From Hyphomicrobiales bacterium (lineage in GTDB: Bacteria > Pseudomonadota > Alphaproteobacteria > Rhizobiales > Beijerinckiaceae), in the NCBI GenBank assembly GCA_027484655.1, contig JAIXSM010000029.1:1-64000 (forward strand): a DNA stretch of 64,000 nt, in the 5' to 3' direction. Below are positions 54,325 to 63,119 of the stretch, piece by piece. The notes beneath the pieces were generated by a model. It was given only the letters and a program-made list of their open reading frames with translations, made no database searches and was not told the origin of the DNA. The position numbers were made by a program, and so were the translations under genes. Each line of letters begins with the position of its first letter. Positions within the stretch are counted from its first letter, which is position 1.

Positions 54325-55305
54325 TCAACGCCAGCCGCGCTCCTTGAAGTATCGCATGGAGCCGGGATGGATCGGCACACCGACTTCTGTGGCGAGGTTC
54401 TTCAGATCCCAGTCCTTCAGATCGGGCTCGACCGCAGCAACCCTGTCCAGATTGGCGGCGACCGCTTTCGTCATCTCGTAAGCCTGCTGCTCGCTGATCT
54501 TGTCCTTGTGGGCGATGATGATGTTTGGATAGCCAAGCGTCGGGATACGGTTCGACAGGCCCTTGTAGGAGTCCGGATAGGCCGGCCATTCGGTGCGGTA
54601 GAAACTGGGATCCGCCTTGAGCATCGCATCGATGATGCGCTCGGGCAGCGGAACAAGGCGAATGTTGCGCGTCTGCGCCAGATCCATGAACGCGGCGAAA
54701 CGGTCCGAGGGCGAGTACATCAGCGCGTCGATGTTGCCGTCCTTGAACTGGTCGATCGCCTGACCAATCTGCAGGTACTGCATGTTGACCTTCATGTTCT
54801 CCATCTTGAAGATCTGATCGGCGATCTCCACGATCGAAAAGCCCTTCGGACCGGTGTTCACCCGCCTGCCCTGCAGGTCGGCGAAGGTCTTGATGGGCGA
54901 ATTCTCCGGCACAATCACGACGATCTTGAACGCCTGCAGCGCAAAGAGCTGAACGATGTTCTCGGTCTTCGTCTTGTAGGGCGGCTTGCCCTCCAGGCCG
55001 TCGCGGGCGCTGCTGGAGAGCGTGATCCCCAGTTCGGCCTTGCCCACGTCCACCGCAACAATGTTGGCCGCGCCGCCGCCCGGCACGAGTGTGACAGACC
55101 CCACGCCCGGCGCCTTCTCGAGAATCTGCGCCAGCGCGATGCTGACCGGATACTGCGAGCCGCCCTGACGACCGGTGGCGAAGGTCACCTGCGCATGGGC
55201 GACCCCGGCGCAGGCCATGAGCGCCGCAAGCCCAGCGGCTGCAAGACGAAGAAACCCGACGCGACGGACTGCGCCAGCGGCGCCCGGTGCGGTGGTCGAG
55301 GACAT
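54325..55305 (-). CDS. TAXI-family TRAP transporter solute-binding protein
   Basis: 326 residues from the ATG at 55305 with AAGGAGACGCAC in front; a longer frame to 55563 is spurious. Signal peptide to about residue 39 (AHA before QVTFATG). The mature start VTFATGRQGGSQYPVS, then LVPGGGAANIVAVDVGKAELGI in part, and SIVEIADQI are TAXI features (TRAP-associated extracytoplasmic immunogenic family). It captures the solute in the periplasm for the fused permease that follows. Confidence 0.94.
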   Translation of the reverse strand: MSSTTAPGAAGAVRRVGFLRLAAAGLAALMACAGVAHAQVTFATGRQGGSQYPVSIALAQILEKAPGVGSVTLVPGGGAANIVAVDVGKAELGITLSSSARDGLEGKPPYKTKTENIVQLFALQAFKIVVIVPENSPIKTFADLQGRRVNTGPKGFSIVEIADQIFKMENMKVNMQYLQIGQAIDQFKDGNIDALMYSPSDRFAAFMDLAQTRNIRLVPLPERIIDAMLKADPSFYRTEWPAYPDSYKGLSNRIPTLGYPNIIIAHKDKISEQQAYEMTKAVAANLDRVAAVEPDLKDWDLKNLATEVGVPIHPGSMRYFKERGWR

Positions 55306-55669
55306 GTGCGTCTCCTTGTGTCGTTCCCAATCCCTGAAGCGATCAGCCTGAAAGCCGTCGCAGCCCAACGTGAAAGGAGGCGGATGGAGATCTGCGCCAG
55401 CCAATGGCGGCGTGTGGCGTCCTGAGCGCCCAGGCGTCTCCTCCGCCCGGCCTTGTCGCCGGGTCAACGTTGAGCATCGCACGACGCGCCCACGCGCACA
55501 ATGGCGCACCCTGATGGGCGCGAGATGGGCGAAAACTCTGCGAAAGTGGGCGAAATCCCCCATGATTCAGAGAGCAATCCACGCAGCGGACGGGTTGAGC
55601 GGGGGCGTTCGTCGCGCTATCACTGCGCATCTTTCGCGCACTCGCGCGCACAGCAACCGAAGGCCGCCC
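55306..55669. other. Intergenic region between TAXI gene and purU
   Basis: These 364 bases separate divergent genes. I find no frame, RNA gene or strong hairpin that I can support. Promoters of both neighbours must lie here. The last bases before purU (AAGGCCGCCC) form a modest ribosome site. Confidence 0.35.
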
Positions 55670-56524
55670 ATGCCGCAAGCATCCTATGTGCTCACCCTGT
55701 CGTGCGCTGATCGCCCGGGCATTGTCGCCGCGGTCTCCACCTATCTGTTCGAGCAGGGCTGCAACATTCTGGACGCGCAGCAGTTCGACGACGTGGGCAC
55801 CGGCCTGTTCTTCATGCGCGTGACCTTCGAGGCGGAGGTGTTGTCCAGCGATCTGCGCGGCGGCTTCGAGCCCATCGCCTCCCGTTTCGCCATGAACTGG
55901 ATCATGCGCGACATGGCCGAGCGCAAGCGCGCCATGATCATCGTCTCGAAGTTCGATCACTGCCTCGTTGATCTGCTCTATCGCTGGCGCATCGGCGAAC
56001 TGCCCATGGACATCGCCGCCGTGGTCTCGAACCATCCGCGCGAGACGTGGGATCACATCGATCTCGACGACGTGCCGTTCCACCATCTGCCCGTCACCAA
56101 GCAGACCAAGCTCGAGCAGGAAAGCCAGCTCTGGGAGTTGATCAAGTCCACGAAGACCGACGTGGTTGTGCTGGCGCGCTACATGCAGATTCTCTCCGAC
56201 GGACTGTCGGCCAAACTCACCGGCCGCTGCATCAACATCCACCATTCGTTCCTGCCGGGCTTCAAGGGCGCAAACCCCTACACCCAGGCCCACACCCGCG
56301 GCGTGAAGCTGATCGGCGCCACCGCCCACTACGTGACCGCAGACCTCGACGAAGGCCCGATCATCGAGCAGGACGTGGAGCGCATCACCCACCGCGACAC
56401 GCCCGAAGACCTTGTGCGCAAGGGCCGTGACATCGAACGCCGCGTGCTCGCCCGCGCGCTGCGCGGCCACCTTGAGGATCGCGTGATCCTCAACGGCCGC
56501 AAGACCGTCGTGTTTGGCGAATAA
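55670..56524 (+). CDS. purU: Formyltetrahydrofolate deformylase
   Basis: 284 residues from the ATG at 55670 ([12 protein letters not shown]). An N-terminal ACT domain (about 1-80) has [16 protein letters not shown]; the C-terminal formyl-hydrolase domain has [34 protein letters not shown] with the catalytic His, and [12 protein letters not shown] with the catalytic Asp. It hydrolyses 10-formyl-THF to THF and formate, balancing one-carbon pools. The next gene is an oxidoreductase 62 bp downstream on the same strand. Confidence 0.97.
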   Translation: MPQASYVLTLSCADRPGIVAAVSTYLFEQGCNILDAQQFDDVGTGLFFMRVTFEAEVLSSDLRGGFEPIASRFAMNWIMRDMAERKRAMIIVSKFDHCLVDLLYRWRIGELPMDIAAVVSNHPRETWDHIDLDDVPFHHLPVTKQTKLEQESQLWELIKSTKTDVVVLARYMQILSDGLSAKLTGRCINIHHSFLPGFKGANPYTQAHTRGVKLIGATAHYVTADLDEGPIIEQDVERITHRDTPEDLVRKGRDIERRVLARALRGHLEDRVILNGRKTVVFGE

Positions 56525-56586
56525 CTCTGGCGTCCGTCCGCGTTGCGAGGCTAGTTTCGTCCCCGGAGAACATCGGGGGAAACGTC

Positions 56587-57558
56587 ATGAAAGCTTTCGC
56601 GAACGCCAAGGGCGCCAGCGGCGCCGTCCTTGAACTCATCGACGCGCCGGAGCCTGCGCCCGGCCCCAACGACCTGCTGGTGGCGGTGCGCGCCATTGGC
56701 CTCAACCGCGCCGAACTCGCCCGCCCCATCGCCAATCCGGACCAGCCGGCGGCCAACATCGCCGGCATGGAGATGGCGGGCGAGGTGATCGCGGTTGGCT
56801 CATCCGTGACAGGCTTTGCGCCGGGCGATCGCGTCATGTCGATGACGACGAAATCCTATGCGCAGATGGCGCTGTGCGACCATCGCATCGCCATGAAAAT
56901 CCCCGCCGCGCTGAGCTTTGAAGAAGCCGCGGCCGTGCCGGTGTTCTTCTCCACGGGCCATGACGCGCTGGTCACCAACGGCGAGATGAAAGCCGGCGAC
57001 AGCGTGCTGATCGCCGGCGTCGCCGCGGGCGTCGGCGTCGCCATGATCCAGATCGCGAAGGCGATGGGCGCAGGGCTTGTGGCTGGCACGTCGCGCAGCG
57101 CCGAGAAGCTCGCTCAATTGCAGGCGTATGGCCTGGATCTCGCCATTCAACAGGGCCGCGACGACATCGCGGAGGCGTGCAAGACGGCGACCGCCGGCAA
57201 GGGCATCGACGTGATCGCCGACAACGTGGGCGCCGGGCTCTTTGGCGCGCTGACCGACGCGGCGGCGATCAAGGCGCGCTACGTCACCATCGGGCGCTTG
57301 AGCGGCAAGATGGATGAGATCGATCTCGACAAGATCGCGCTCAAGCGCATGAAGATCATCGGCGTCACGTTCCGCACGCGCACCGTCGAGGAGAAGATCG
57401 AGATCACCCGCCGCGTAGTCGCCGACGTGCTGCCGCACATCGCCAGCGGCCGCATCAAGCCGCTTGTTCACAAGGTGATTGCGTTCGAAGAAGCGCCTGC
57501 GGCGCAGGCGCTGATGCGCTCCAACGCGCATCTGGGCAAGATCGTGCTGAAGGTGTGA
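56587..57558 (+). CDS. Zinc-independent MDR-family (quinone oxidoreductase-like) enzyme
   Basis: 323 residues. The N-terminal GroES-like domain carries GLNRAEL and GMEMAGEVIAVGSSV; the NADP-binding Rossmann domain has SVLIAGVAAGVGVAMIQIAKAMGA (in part AGVAAGVGVA, a variant of the usual AAAGGVG). Catalytic zinc Cys/His ligands are missing, as in quinone oxidoreductases (QOR). It probably reduces quinones or enones with NADPH. A cluster of REP-like hairpins follows its stop. Confidence 0.9.
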   Translation: MKAFANAKGASGAVLELIDAPEPAPGPNDLLVAVRAIGLNRAELARPIANPDQPAANIAGMEMAGEVIAVGSSVTGFAPGDRVMSMTTKSYAQMALCDHRIAMKIPAALSFEEAAAVPVFFSTGHDALVTNGEMKAGDSVLIAGVAAGVGVAMIQIAKAMGAGLVAGTSRSAEKLAQLQAYGLDLAIQQGRDDIAEACKTATAGKGIDVIADNVGAGLFGALTDAAAIKARYVTIGRLSGKMDEIDLDKIALKRMKIIGVTFRTRTVEEKIEITRRVVADVLPHIASGRIKPLVHKVIAFEEAPAAQALMRSNAHLGKIVLKV

Positions 57559-57584
57559 AGGGGCGGGCTAAACAGCCCTCTCCC

Positions 57585-57783
57585 GGTTTGCTCCGCAAAC
57601 CACCCTCTCCCTCAGGAGAGGGAGTCGCGCACGCTATTTTTAGCTTCAATCAAAGTCGTTGGCGAAACCCTCTCCCGCTTTTAGCGGGGGAGGGTCGGCG
57701 CCGGATGGCGCCGGGGAGGGGGGCGCCCACTGGACCGCGCGCCACATCCCCGGACGCGGAGCGATCCGGGGCCCCGCGCGCAG
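57585..57783. repeat. Tandem cluster of REP-like hairpins
   Basis: Between convergent genes lie several hairpins in a row: GGTTTGC-TCC-GCAAACC (57585-57601), CCCTCTCC-CTCA-GGAGAGGG (57603-57622), CCCTCTCCCGC-TTTTA-GCGGGGGAGGG with one mismatch (57668-57694), GGCGCCGGATGGCGCC (57698-57713), and CCCCGGA...TCCGGGG around 57748-57771. The CCCTCTCCCGC unit is a common Rhizobiales intergenic palindrome. ACTGGACCGCGCGC at 57729-57742 is shared with the 26.85 kb cluster. Confidence 0.8.
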
Positions 57784-57795
57784 CCCCAGTGGACC

Positions 57796-60222
57796 TCACC
57801 CGCGCAGCGTCCCGCCTGTCTTCTTCGACACATCCGCGACGATGCGCGAGGCGACCGCCTCGATCTCCGCCTCGTTCAGCGTCTTGTCGCGCGGCTGCAA
57901 ACGCACGGCGATGGCGACGGACTTCTGCCCGTCCGACACGCCCGGCCCCTCATACACGTCGAAGACCTCCACGCCGGCGATGAGCGCCTTGTCAGCCCCC
58001 TGCGCGGCGCGCACGATATCGGCGGCCTTGACCGAGCGGTCCACAACAAACGCGAAATCGCGCTCCAGCGGCATGAACTCGCTCAAATCAAGCTTCGGCT
58101 TGGCGCGGGTAGCCTTGGGCTTCTGCGCCGGCAGCTCATCGAGATGCACCTCGAACGCGCACACCGGGCCTGAGACATCGAGCGCCTCAAGCGCGCGCGG
58201 ATGCAGCTCGCCGAACCAGCCGATGACGTTCTTCGGCCCGAATTGCAGCGTGGCGGAACGGCCCGGGTGCAGAAACGACGGCCCGCCAGCTACAACCTGC
58301 AGACCACCCATAGACACGCCCAGCGCCGCCAGCATCGCCATGGCGTCGGCCTTGGCGTCAAACACGTCCACGCCCGCAGCCTTGCCCGACCAGTGCCGCC
58401 CGGCGCCGGACGTCTTCGCGGTCCCGCGCCGCACGGCGGCCGCCGCCATGCGCTGATCCTTCTCGCCGGCGCCCAGAAACACCTGGCCCACCTCAAACAG
58501 CGCGACATCGCCAAATCCACGATCCGCGTTGCGCTGAACGGCGGCCAGCAAACCGGGGACAAGGCTCGGGCGCATGTCGGAGAGTTCCGCTGCGATGGGA
58601 TTGGCGAGCGAAAGCTCCGGCTTGCCGCCGCCGAACAGTTTCGCCCGGTCAGCCGAGATAAACGACCACGTCACCGCCTCCACCAGCCCCTGCGAGGCGA
58701 GCGCGCGACGCGCGATGCGCGTGCGCTTCTGCAGCGGCGTGAGAATGGCGCCGGCGACAGTCGACTCCGCGCGCATGAACGGCGTCGAGGCGACGTTGTC
58801 GACGCCGGCGATGCGCACGATTTCCTCAACCAGATCCGCCTTGCCCTCGATGTCGGGCCGCCATGACGGCGCCGTCACTTGCGCGCGCTCTGCCGTGACG
58901 CTCGCCACCGCAAACCCGAGTTTCTCAAGGGTCGCGACCATGTCGCCCGCAGGCAGCTCCATGCCGGTGAGGCGCTTCACCTCGGTGAACGGGAAGTCGA
59001 TGGTCGGCCGCGTCACGGACGTATCGCCAACGACCACGAGGTCGGACGCCTGCCCGCCGCACAGATCGAGCACGAAATGGGTGGCGAGTTCGGCGCCCGG
59101 GACGCAGAACGCCGGATCGACGCCGCGCTCGAAGCGATAGCGCGCGTCCGTGACGATGCCGAGCCCACGGCCCGTGCGGGCGATGTTCATCGGATCCCAC
59201 AGCGCCGATTCAATCAGCACGTCGGTGGTCGCCTCGTCGCAGCCCGAGTGCTCGCCGCCCATCACGCCGGCGATGGACTCAACCCCGTTTTCATCGGCGA
59301 TGACCACGTTTTCAGGCGTCAGCTCGTAGGTCTTGCCGTCGAGCGCCACGACCGTCTCGCCCGCCCTGGCGCGGCGCACCACGAGGTCGCCCTTCACATT
59401 GTTGGCGTCGAACACATGCAGCGGGCGGCCACGATCAAAGGTGATGTAGTTGGTGATGTCGACGAGCGCGTTGATGGGGCGCAGGCCAATCGCCTTCAGC
59501 CGCTTCTGCATCCACTCCGGCGAGGGGCCGTTCTTCACGCCGCGCACGAGCCGCAGCGCGAACGCCGGGGCCAGATGCGTGTCGTCGGCGGTGAAATCGA
59601 GCCGCACGGAGACGGGGCACGGGAAGCCCGCAGGCGCCGGGCGCACCGCGTGCTCCTTCAGCTTGCCCAGACCAGCGGCGGCGAGATCCCGGGCGATCCC
59701 GTGCACGCCGGCCGCGTCAGAACGGTTGGGCGTGAGGTTGATGTCGATGACCGCATCGGCGAGCTTGGCGTAGTCCACGTAGCGCGCGCCCACCGGCGCA
59801 TCGTCCGGCAGCTCGATGATGCCGTCGTGATCCTCGGAGAGCTGCAGCTCGGCCGCCGAGCAGAGCATGCCCAGCGACTCGACGCCGCGAATGACGCCCT
59901 TGCCGAGCGTGATGTTCTTGCCCGGGATGTAGGTTCCCGGCGGCGAGAACACGCTCTTGAGCCCCGTGCGGGCGTTGGGCGCGCCGCACACCACCTGCAC
60001 GGGCGCGCCGGCGCCTGTGTCCACCATGCACACCCGCAGGCGGTCGGCGTTGGGATGCTGCTTGGCCTCGATCACGTAGCCGACGACGAAATCCTTCAGA
60101 GACTTCGCCGGATCATCGACGCCTTCCACCTCGAGACCGATGCGCGTCAGCGTCTCGACGATCACGTCAAGCGAGGCGTCAGTGTCCAGGTGATCCTTGA
60201 GCCAGGAGAGGGTGAGTTTCAT
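57796..60222 (-). CDS. pheT: Phenylalanyl-tRNA synthetase beta subunit
   Basis: 808 residues, normal length. Order of domains: N-terminal tRNA-binding (EMAP-like) region about 40-150 with VVCGAPNAR, the B3/B4 editing domain, B5, the catalytic-like core with [10 protein letters not shown], and a C-terminal FDX-ACB domain with [18 protein letters not shown] in part. It works as an alpha2-beta2 enzyme with PheS to charge tRNA-Phe. Its ATG overlaps the stop of a HEPN-like gene by four bases, so its translation is coupled to that inserted gene, not directly to pheS. Confidence 0.98.
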   Translation of the reverse strand: MKLTLSWLKDHLDTDASLDVIVETLTRIGLEVEGVDDPAKSLKDFVVGYVIEAKQHPNADRLRVCMVDTGAGAPVQVVCGAPNARTGLKSVFSPPGTYIPGKNITLGKGVIRGVESLGMLCSAAELQLSEDHDGIIELPDDAPVGARYVDYAKLADAVIDINLTPNRSDAAGVHGIARDLAAAGLGKLKEHAVRPAPAGFPCPVSVRLDFTADDTHLAPAFALRLVRGVKNGPSPEWMQKRLKAIGLRPINALVDITNYITFDRGRPLHVFDANNVKGDLVVRRARAGETVVALDGKTYELTPENVVIADENGVESIAGVMGGEHSGCDEATTDVLIESALWDPMNIARTGRGLGIVTDARYRFERGVDPAFCVPGAELATHFVLDLCGGQASDLVVVGDTSVTRPTIDFPFTEVKRLTGMELPAGDMVATLEKLGFAVASVTAERAQVTAPSWRPDIEGKADLVEEIVRIAGVDNVASTPFMRAESTVAGAILTPLQKRTRIARRALASQGLVEAVTWSFISADRAKLFGGGKPELSLANPIAAELSDMRPSLVPGLLAAVQRNADRGFGDVALFEVGQVFLGAGEKDQRMAAAAVRRGTAKTSGAGRHWSGKAAGVDVFDAKADAMAMLAALGVSMGGLQVVAGGPSFLHPGRSATLQFGPKNVIGWFGELHPRALEALDVSGPVCAFEVHLDELPAQKPKATRAKPKLDLSEFMPLERDFAFVVDRSVKAADIVRAAQGADKALIAGVEVFDVYEGPGVSDGQKSVAIAVRLQPRDKTLNEAEIEAVASRIVADVSKKTGGTLRG

Positions 60223-60707
60223 TTGTTTCGCTTCACTTTTGCGCCTGCACGCTGACCTGATCCGGACTGATCGCGTGGCTTGACAATGAGGACGTTGACA
60301 GCGAGATGTAGCCGCAACTCTAGGTCGAGTTTCCCAATGGTTTCGATGACCTGCTCAGCGTAATTGATGAGCTGAGTAATTTGCTCAGGCGGGGCGTCAA
60401 ATGGCCGGAAGTCGTAATCCGCCTTCTCGCGCGACTCCCTCAGGTTCTTCATGGCGGCTCGGATGAATTCGACTTGATCTGAGCCGTGAAGCAGGCCTGA
60501 GTCGCTGAACTGCTTGTGTTCAGGCTTGCGATAGACCCGTTCGAAAAGGCTCGTTCTTTCTTCCGGCACGAGGCTGGACGCGAGCGAATATGTGAACGCA
60601 TGAAACGCGGCGTAATAGGCCGTGGAGACGGCGCGGCGCCTGTGCGCGTCCGTCTCGCCTTGGGCGAGTTCTTTCGCCAAGTTTATGTATTCACTTACAG
60701 ATATCAT
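60219..60707 (-). CDS. HEPN-domain-like protein inside the phe operon
   Basis: 162 residues, largely helical. The segment [20 protein letters not shown] at about 23-42 matches the HEPN-type R..(S/T)xAYYAxFH pattern, and a second helical pair contains [14 protein letters not shown] proteins are often RNases or toxin parts; the canonical R-x4-6-H catalytic motif is not clearly present, so activity is uncertain. The C-terminus is basic. Its ATG shares one base with the stop of the 110-residue gene (TGATG) and its stop overlaps pheT (ATGA), giving continuous coupling through the operon. Base use is slightly more AT-rich than pheT. Confidence 0.75.
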   Translation of the reverse strand: MISVSEYINLAKELAQGETDAHRRRAVSTAYYAAFHAFTYSLASSLVPEERTSLFERVYRKPEHKQFSDSGLLHGSDQVEFIRAAMKNLRESREKADYDFRPFDAPPEQITQLINYAEQVIETIGKLDLELRLHLAVNVLIVKPRDQSGSGQRAGAKVKRNK

Positions 60708-61039
60708 CAGTAGGCGCGCTTCTTAGCGACAGCGCCTTCGGGGTATCGCGACACAACCTCGCCAGAACCGCCGCCAGTGCGGCGCGTCGAAAGGTAGGGA
60801 AAACGGGTCTCTCCGAGTTCCTCCAGAGCGCGGCGGAGATCTACATGGGCCCAAATGAAATTGGGCCCGAGCGGCACGGGGGCGGCGGCTCCAATCTGCA
60901 CCTCGAAGAAAAGCGCAGGCTCCTCTTGATGATCGATACCCTCTTGCACGACGACGTCGGCGATCAGATCACCGAATTTCTGCCTGAAAACGCCAAGCGC
61001 CAGTTCACGGTACTCAGCGACTTCCTGTTGTGCGCTCAT
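60707..61039 (-). CDS. Unrecognised 110-residue protein inside the phe operon
   Basis: 110 residues from the ATG at 61039, with AGGAG 8 nt upstream; a longer frame to 61228 would run deep into pheS. I do not recognise a family. It has an amphipathic start (VAEYRELALGVFRQKFG), a central beta-type stretch (ALFFEVQIG) and a Gly/Arg-rich end (TRRTGGGSGEVVSRYP). No signal peptide or Cys. It begins 38 bp after pheS and is coupled to the HEPN gene by TGATG. By position it could be the partner (antitoxin-like) of the HEPN protein; that is inference only. Confidence 0.7.
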   Translation of the reverse strand: MSAQQEVAEYRELALGVFRQKFGDLIADVVVQEGIDHQEEPALFFEVQIGAAAPVPLGPNFIWAHVDLRRALEELGETRFPYLSTRRTGGGSGEVVSRYPEGAVAKKRAY

Positions 61040-61077
61040 CGTCCCGCTCCTCATGCAAGCCAACGCTCCCAGGGAGA

Positions 61078-62163
61078 TTACGCTCCGCTCAATCCGCCCG
61101 CCAGCGTCGGCAGGTCGAGGGGGCGAAAACCGTAGTGCTGCAGCCAGCGCACGTCCGCCTCGAAGAAGGGGCGCAGGTCCGGCATGCCGTACTTCAGCAT
61201 GGCGATGCGGTCGATGCCCATGCCCCACGCGAAGCCCTGATATTCGTCCGGATCAACACCGCAGTTGCGCAAAACGTTGGGATGCACCATGCCGCAGCCC
61301 AGAATCTCCAGCCAGTCCTCGCCCTCGCCGAAGCGGATCTCGCCGCCGGAACGCCGGCACTGGATGTCCACCTCCATGGAGGGCTCCGTGAACGGGAAGA
61401 ACGATGGCCGGAAGCGCATCTTCACGTTCGGCACCTCGAAGAACGCCTTGCAGAATTCTTCGAGAATCCACTTGAGGTGGCCAAGGTGCGCGCCCTTGTC
61501 GATGACGAGCCCCTCGACCTGATGGAACATTGGCGTGTGGGTCTGGTCGCTGTCGCAGCGATAGGTGCGCCCCGGGCAGATCACGCGGATCGGCGGCTTG
61601 TTGGCGAGCATCGTGCGCACCTGCACGGGCGAGGTGTGCGTGCGCAGCAGCTTGCGCTCGCCCGACGCGTCCGGGTTGAAGAAGAACGTGTCGTGCATCT
61701 CCCGGGCCGGATGGCCGGCGGGGAAGTTCAGCTTCGTGAAGTTGTAATCGTCGCTCTCCACGTCCGGGCCTTCGGCAATGGAGAAGCCCATGTCGGCGAA
61801 GATCGCAGTGAGTTCGTCCATCACCTGGCTGATGGGATGGATGCGCCCGCGCTCCAGCGCATTCTCCCGCACCGGCAGCGTCACATCGACCGTCTCGGAG
61901 GCCAGCCGCGCCTCAAGCGCAGCCTCCTTGAGCACGGACCGGCGAGCGCCCAGCGCCTCGCCCACCTTGTCCTTGAGCGCGTTGATGGCCGCGCCGGCGC
62001 TCTTGCGCTCGTCCGGCGACATCTTGCCCAGCGTCGCCAGCAGGGCGGAAACAGAGCCCTTCTTGCCCAGCGCGCCGACGCGCACCGCCTCGAGCGCCGC
62101 CTCGTCGGCCGCAGCCGCAATCGCGCCGAGGGTTTCGCTTTCGAGCTGGTTCAGATCGGACAT
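61078..62163 (-). CDS. pheS: Phenylalanyl-tRNA synthetase alpha subunit
   Basis: 361 residues from the ATG at 62163; the longer frame to 62301 passes through a hairpin. N-terminal coiled coil (about 1-85), then the class II core: motif 1 [14 protein letters not shown], motif 2 [15 protein letters not shown] with the [12 protein letters not shown] region, and motif 3 [17 protein letters not shown]. Catalytic half of the PheST enzyme. It follows rplT by 155 bp and a hairpin, and leads into orf110, the HEPN-like gene and pheT. Confidence 0.98.
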   Translation of the reverse strand: MSDLNQLESETLGAIAAAADEAALEAVRVGALGKKGSVSALLATLGKMSPDERKSAGAAINALKDKVGEALGARRSVLKEAALEARLASETVDVTLPVRENALERGRIHPISQVMDELTAIFADMGFSIAEGPDVESDDYNFTKLNFPAGHPAREMHDTFFFNPDASGERKLLRTHTSPVQVRTMLANKPPIRVICPGRTYRCDSDQTHTPMFHQVEGLVIDKGAHLGHLKWILEEFCKAFFEVPNVKMRFRPSFFPFTEPSMEVDIQCRRSGGEIRFGEGEDWLEILGCGMVHPNVLRNCGVDPDEYQGFAWGMGIDRIAMLKYGMPDLRPFFEADVRWLQHYGFRPLDLPTLAGGLSGA

Positions 62164-62271
62164 GGGCGGGATCACTCTGGCTGGATCGGGCGCGCGTCGG
62201 GCCCACGAAAAGGCGGATGGCTTTTGCCACGGGGGCGAAGCGTTGTCGAGAAAGCGCCGCCCATATGCGAA

Positions 62272-62294
62272 AGGCCCGCCTTGCGGGCGGGCCT
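62272..62294 (-). terminator. Terminator or attenuator between rplT and pheS
   Basis: AGGCCCGCC pairs perfectly with GGCGGGCCT across a TTGCG loop. Read leftward it lies 25 nt after the rplT stop and is followed by TTTCGC, a short U-rich tail. Partial read-through would give lower pheST expression than of the ribosomal proteins. Confidence 0.65.
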
Positions 62295-62318
62295 GATGCA
62301 ATTGCGCGGGCGCAGGCG

Positions 62319-62684
62319 TTACGCCGCGGCCGGCAGGGCGCCCTTGGCCTTCTCGACGATGGCCTTGAAGCCCGCAGGCTCGTGGATGGCCATTTCGGAG
62401 AGCACCTTGCGGTCCACCTCGATGCCGGCCTTGGCCAGCCCGTTGATGAAGGCGCTGTAGGTCAGGCCGAACTCACGCACGGCGGCGTTGATGCGCTGGA
62501 TCCAGAGCGCGCGGAACGTGCGCTTCTTGTTCTTGCGGTCGCGATAGGCGTACTGCATCGACTTGTCGACGGCGGCCTTCGCAGCGCGAATGGTGTTCTT
62601 GCGGCGGCCACGGAAGCCTTTCGCCGCATCGAGGGTCTTCTTGTGCTTGGCGTGGGCGGTTACACCGCGCTTGACGCGAGCCAT
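62319..62684 (-). CDS. rplT: 50S ribosomal protein L20
   Basis: 121 residues, usual length. Typical start [16 protein letters not shown], then [17 protein letters not shown] and [19 protein letters not shown] in part. A highly basic N-terminal extension binds 23S rRNA during assembly. It is 48 bp downstream of rpmI, the usual pair; infC is not between these and the right edge. Confidence 0.98.
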   Translation of the reverse strand: MARVKRGVTAHAKHKKTLDAAKGFRGRRKNTIRAAKAAVDKSMQYAYRDRKNKKRTFRALWIQRINAAVREFGLTYSAFINGLAKAGIEVDRKVLSEMAIHEPAGFKAIVEKAKGALPAAA

Positions 62685-62732
62685 GACGGAACTCCTTCAG
62701 ATCGTTTCGGAAAATTGCGTGGTGAGAGGACT

Positions 62733-62933
62733 TCAGCCGTTCGGCAGGAAGTACTTCTTGACGTTGTCGCCATCCGTCTTGAACAGAACGGAGGTGCCGC
62801 GCAGGTTCCGGATCTGCTTGTTGGTCCGCTTGATCATGCCATGGCGCTTGCCGGCCTGAGCATAGACCACCTTGCCGGTGCCGGTGATCTTGAAGCGCTT
62901 TTTCGCGCCGGACTTCGTCTTCAGCTTGGGCAT
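62733..62933 (-). CDS. rpmI: 50S ribosomal protein L35
   Basis: 66 residues from the ATG at 62933 ([15 protein letters not shown]); the longer frame to 63005 is not supported by family length. AAGGAG-type sequence (GAAGGAGAG) precedes it. The basic [17 protein letters not shown] segment and the C-terminal VKKYFLPNG are diagnostic. It begins the rpmI-rplT-pheS... transcript, with promoter sequence in the 186 bp upstream. Confidence 0.97.
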   Translation of the reverse strand: MPKLKTKSGAKKRFKITGTGKVVYAQAGKRHGMIKRTNKQIRNLRGTSVLFKTDGDNVKKYFLPNG

Positions 62934-63119
62934 TTGGCTCTCCTTCGGCCCGAAGGCCTCGGTTTGGTTCTTGCAGCCGCGCTCCGGGAGCGCCGCCGTT
63001 CGCATCGGAATGAGCGAAAAAGAACCGCCACGGCAGCCCTAACGGCCGGGCGGTTCGAAGCCGGGCTTATAGGGGCAAAGCCGAACGAGTTCAAGCGGCA
63101 ACCGCGTCCGGGGCAAAGG

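Noticed and set aside
55306-55563. 86-codon extension of the TAXI protein
   Set aside because: Would put a long charged segment before a clear signal peptide; AAGGAG at the internal ATG decides the start.
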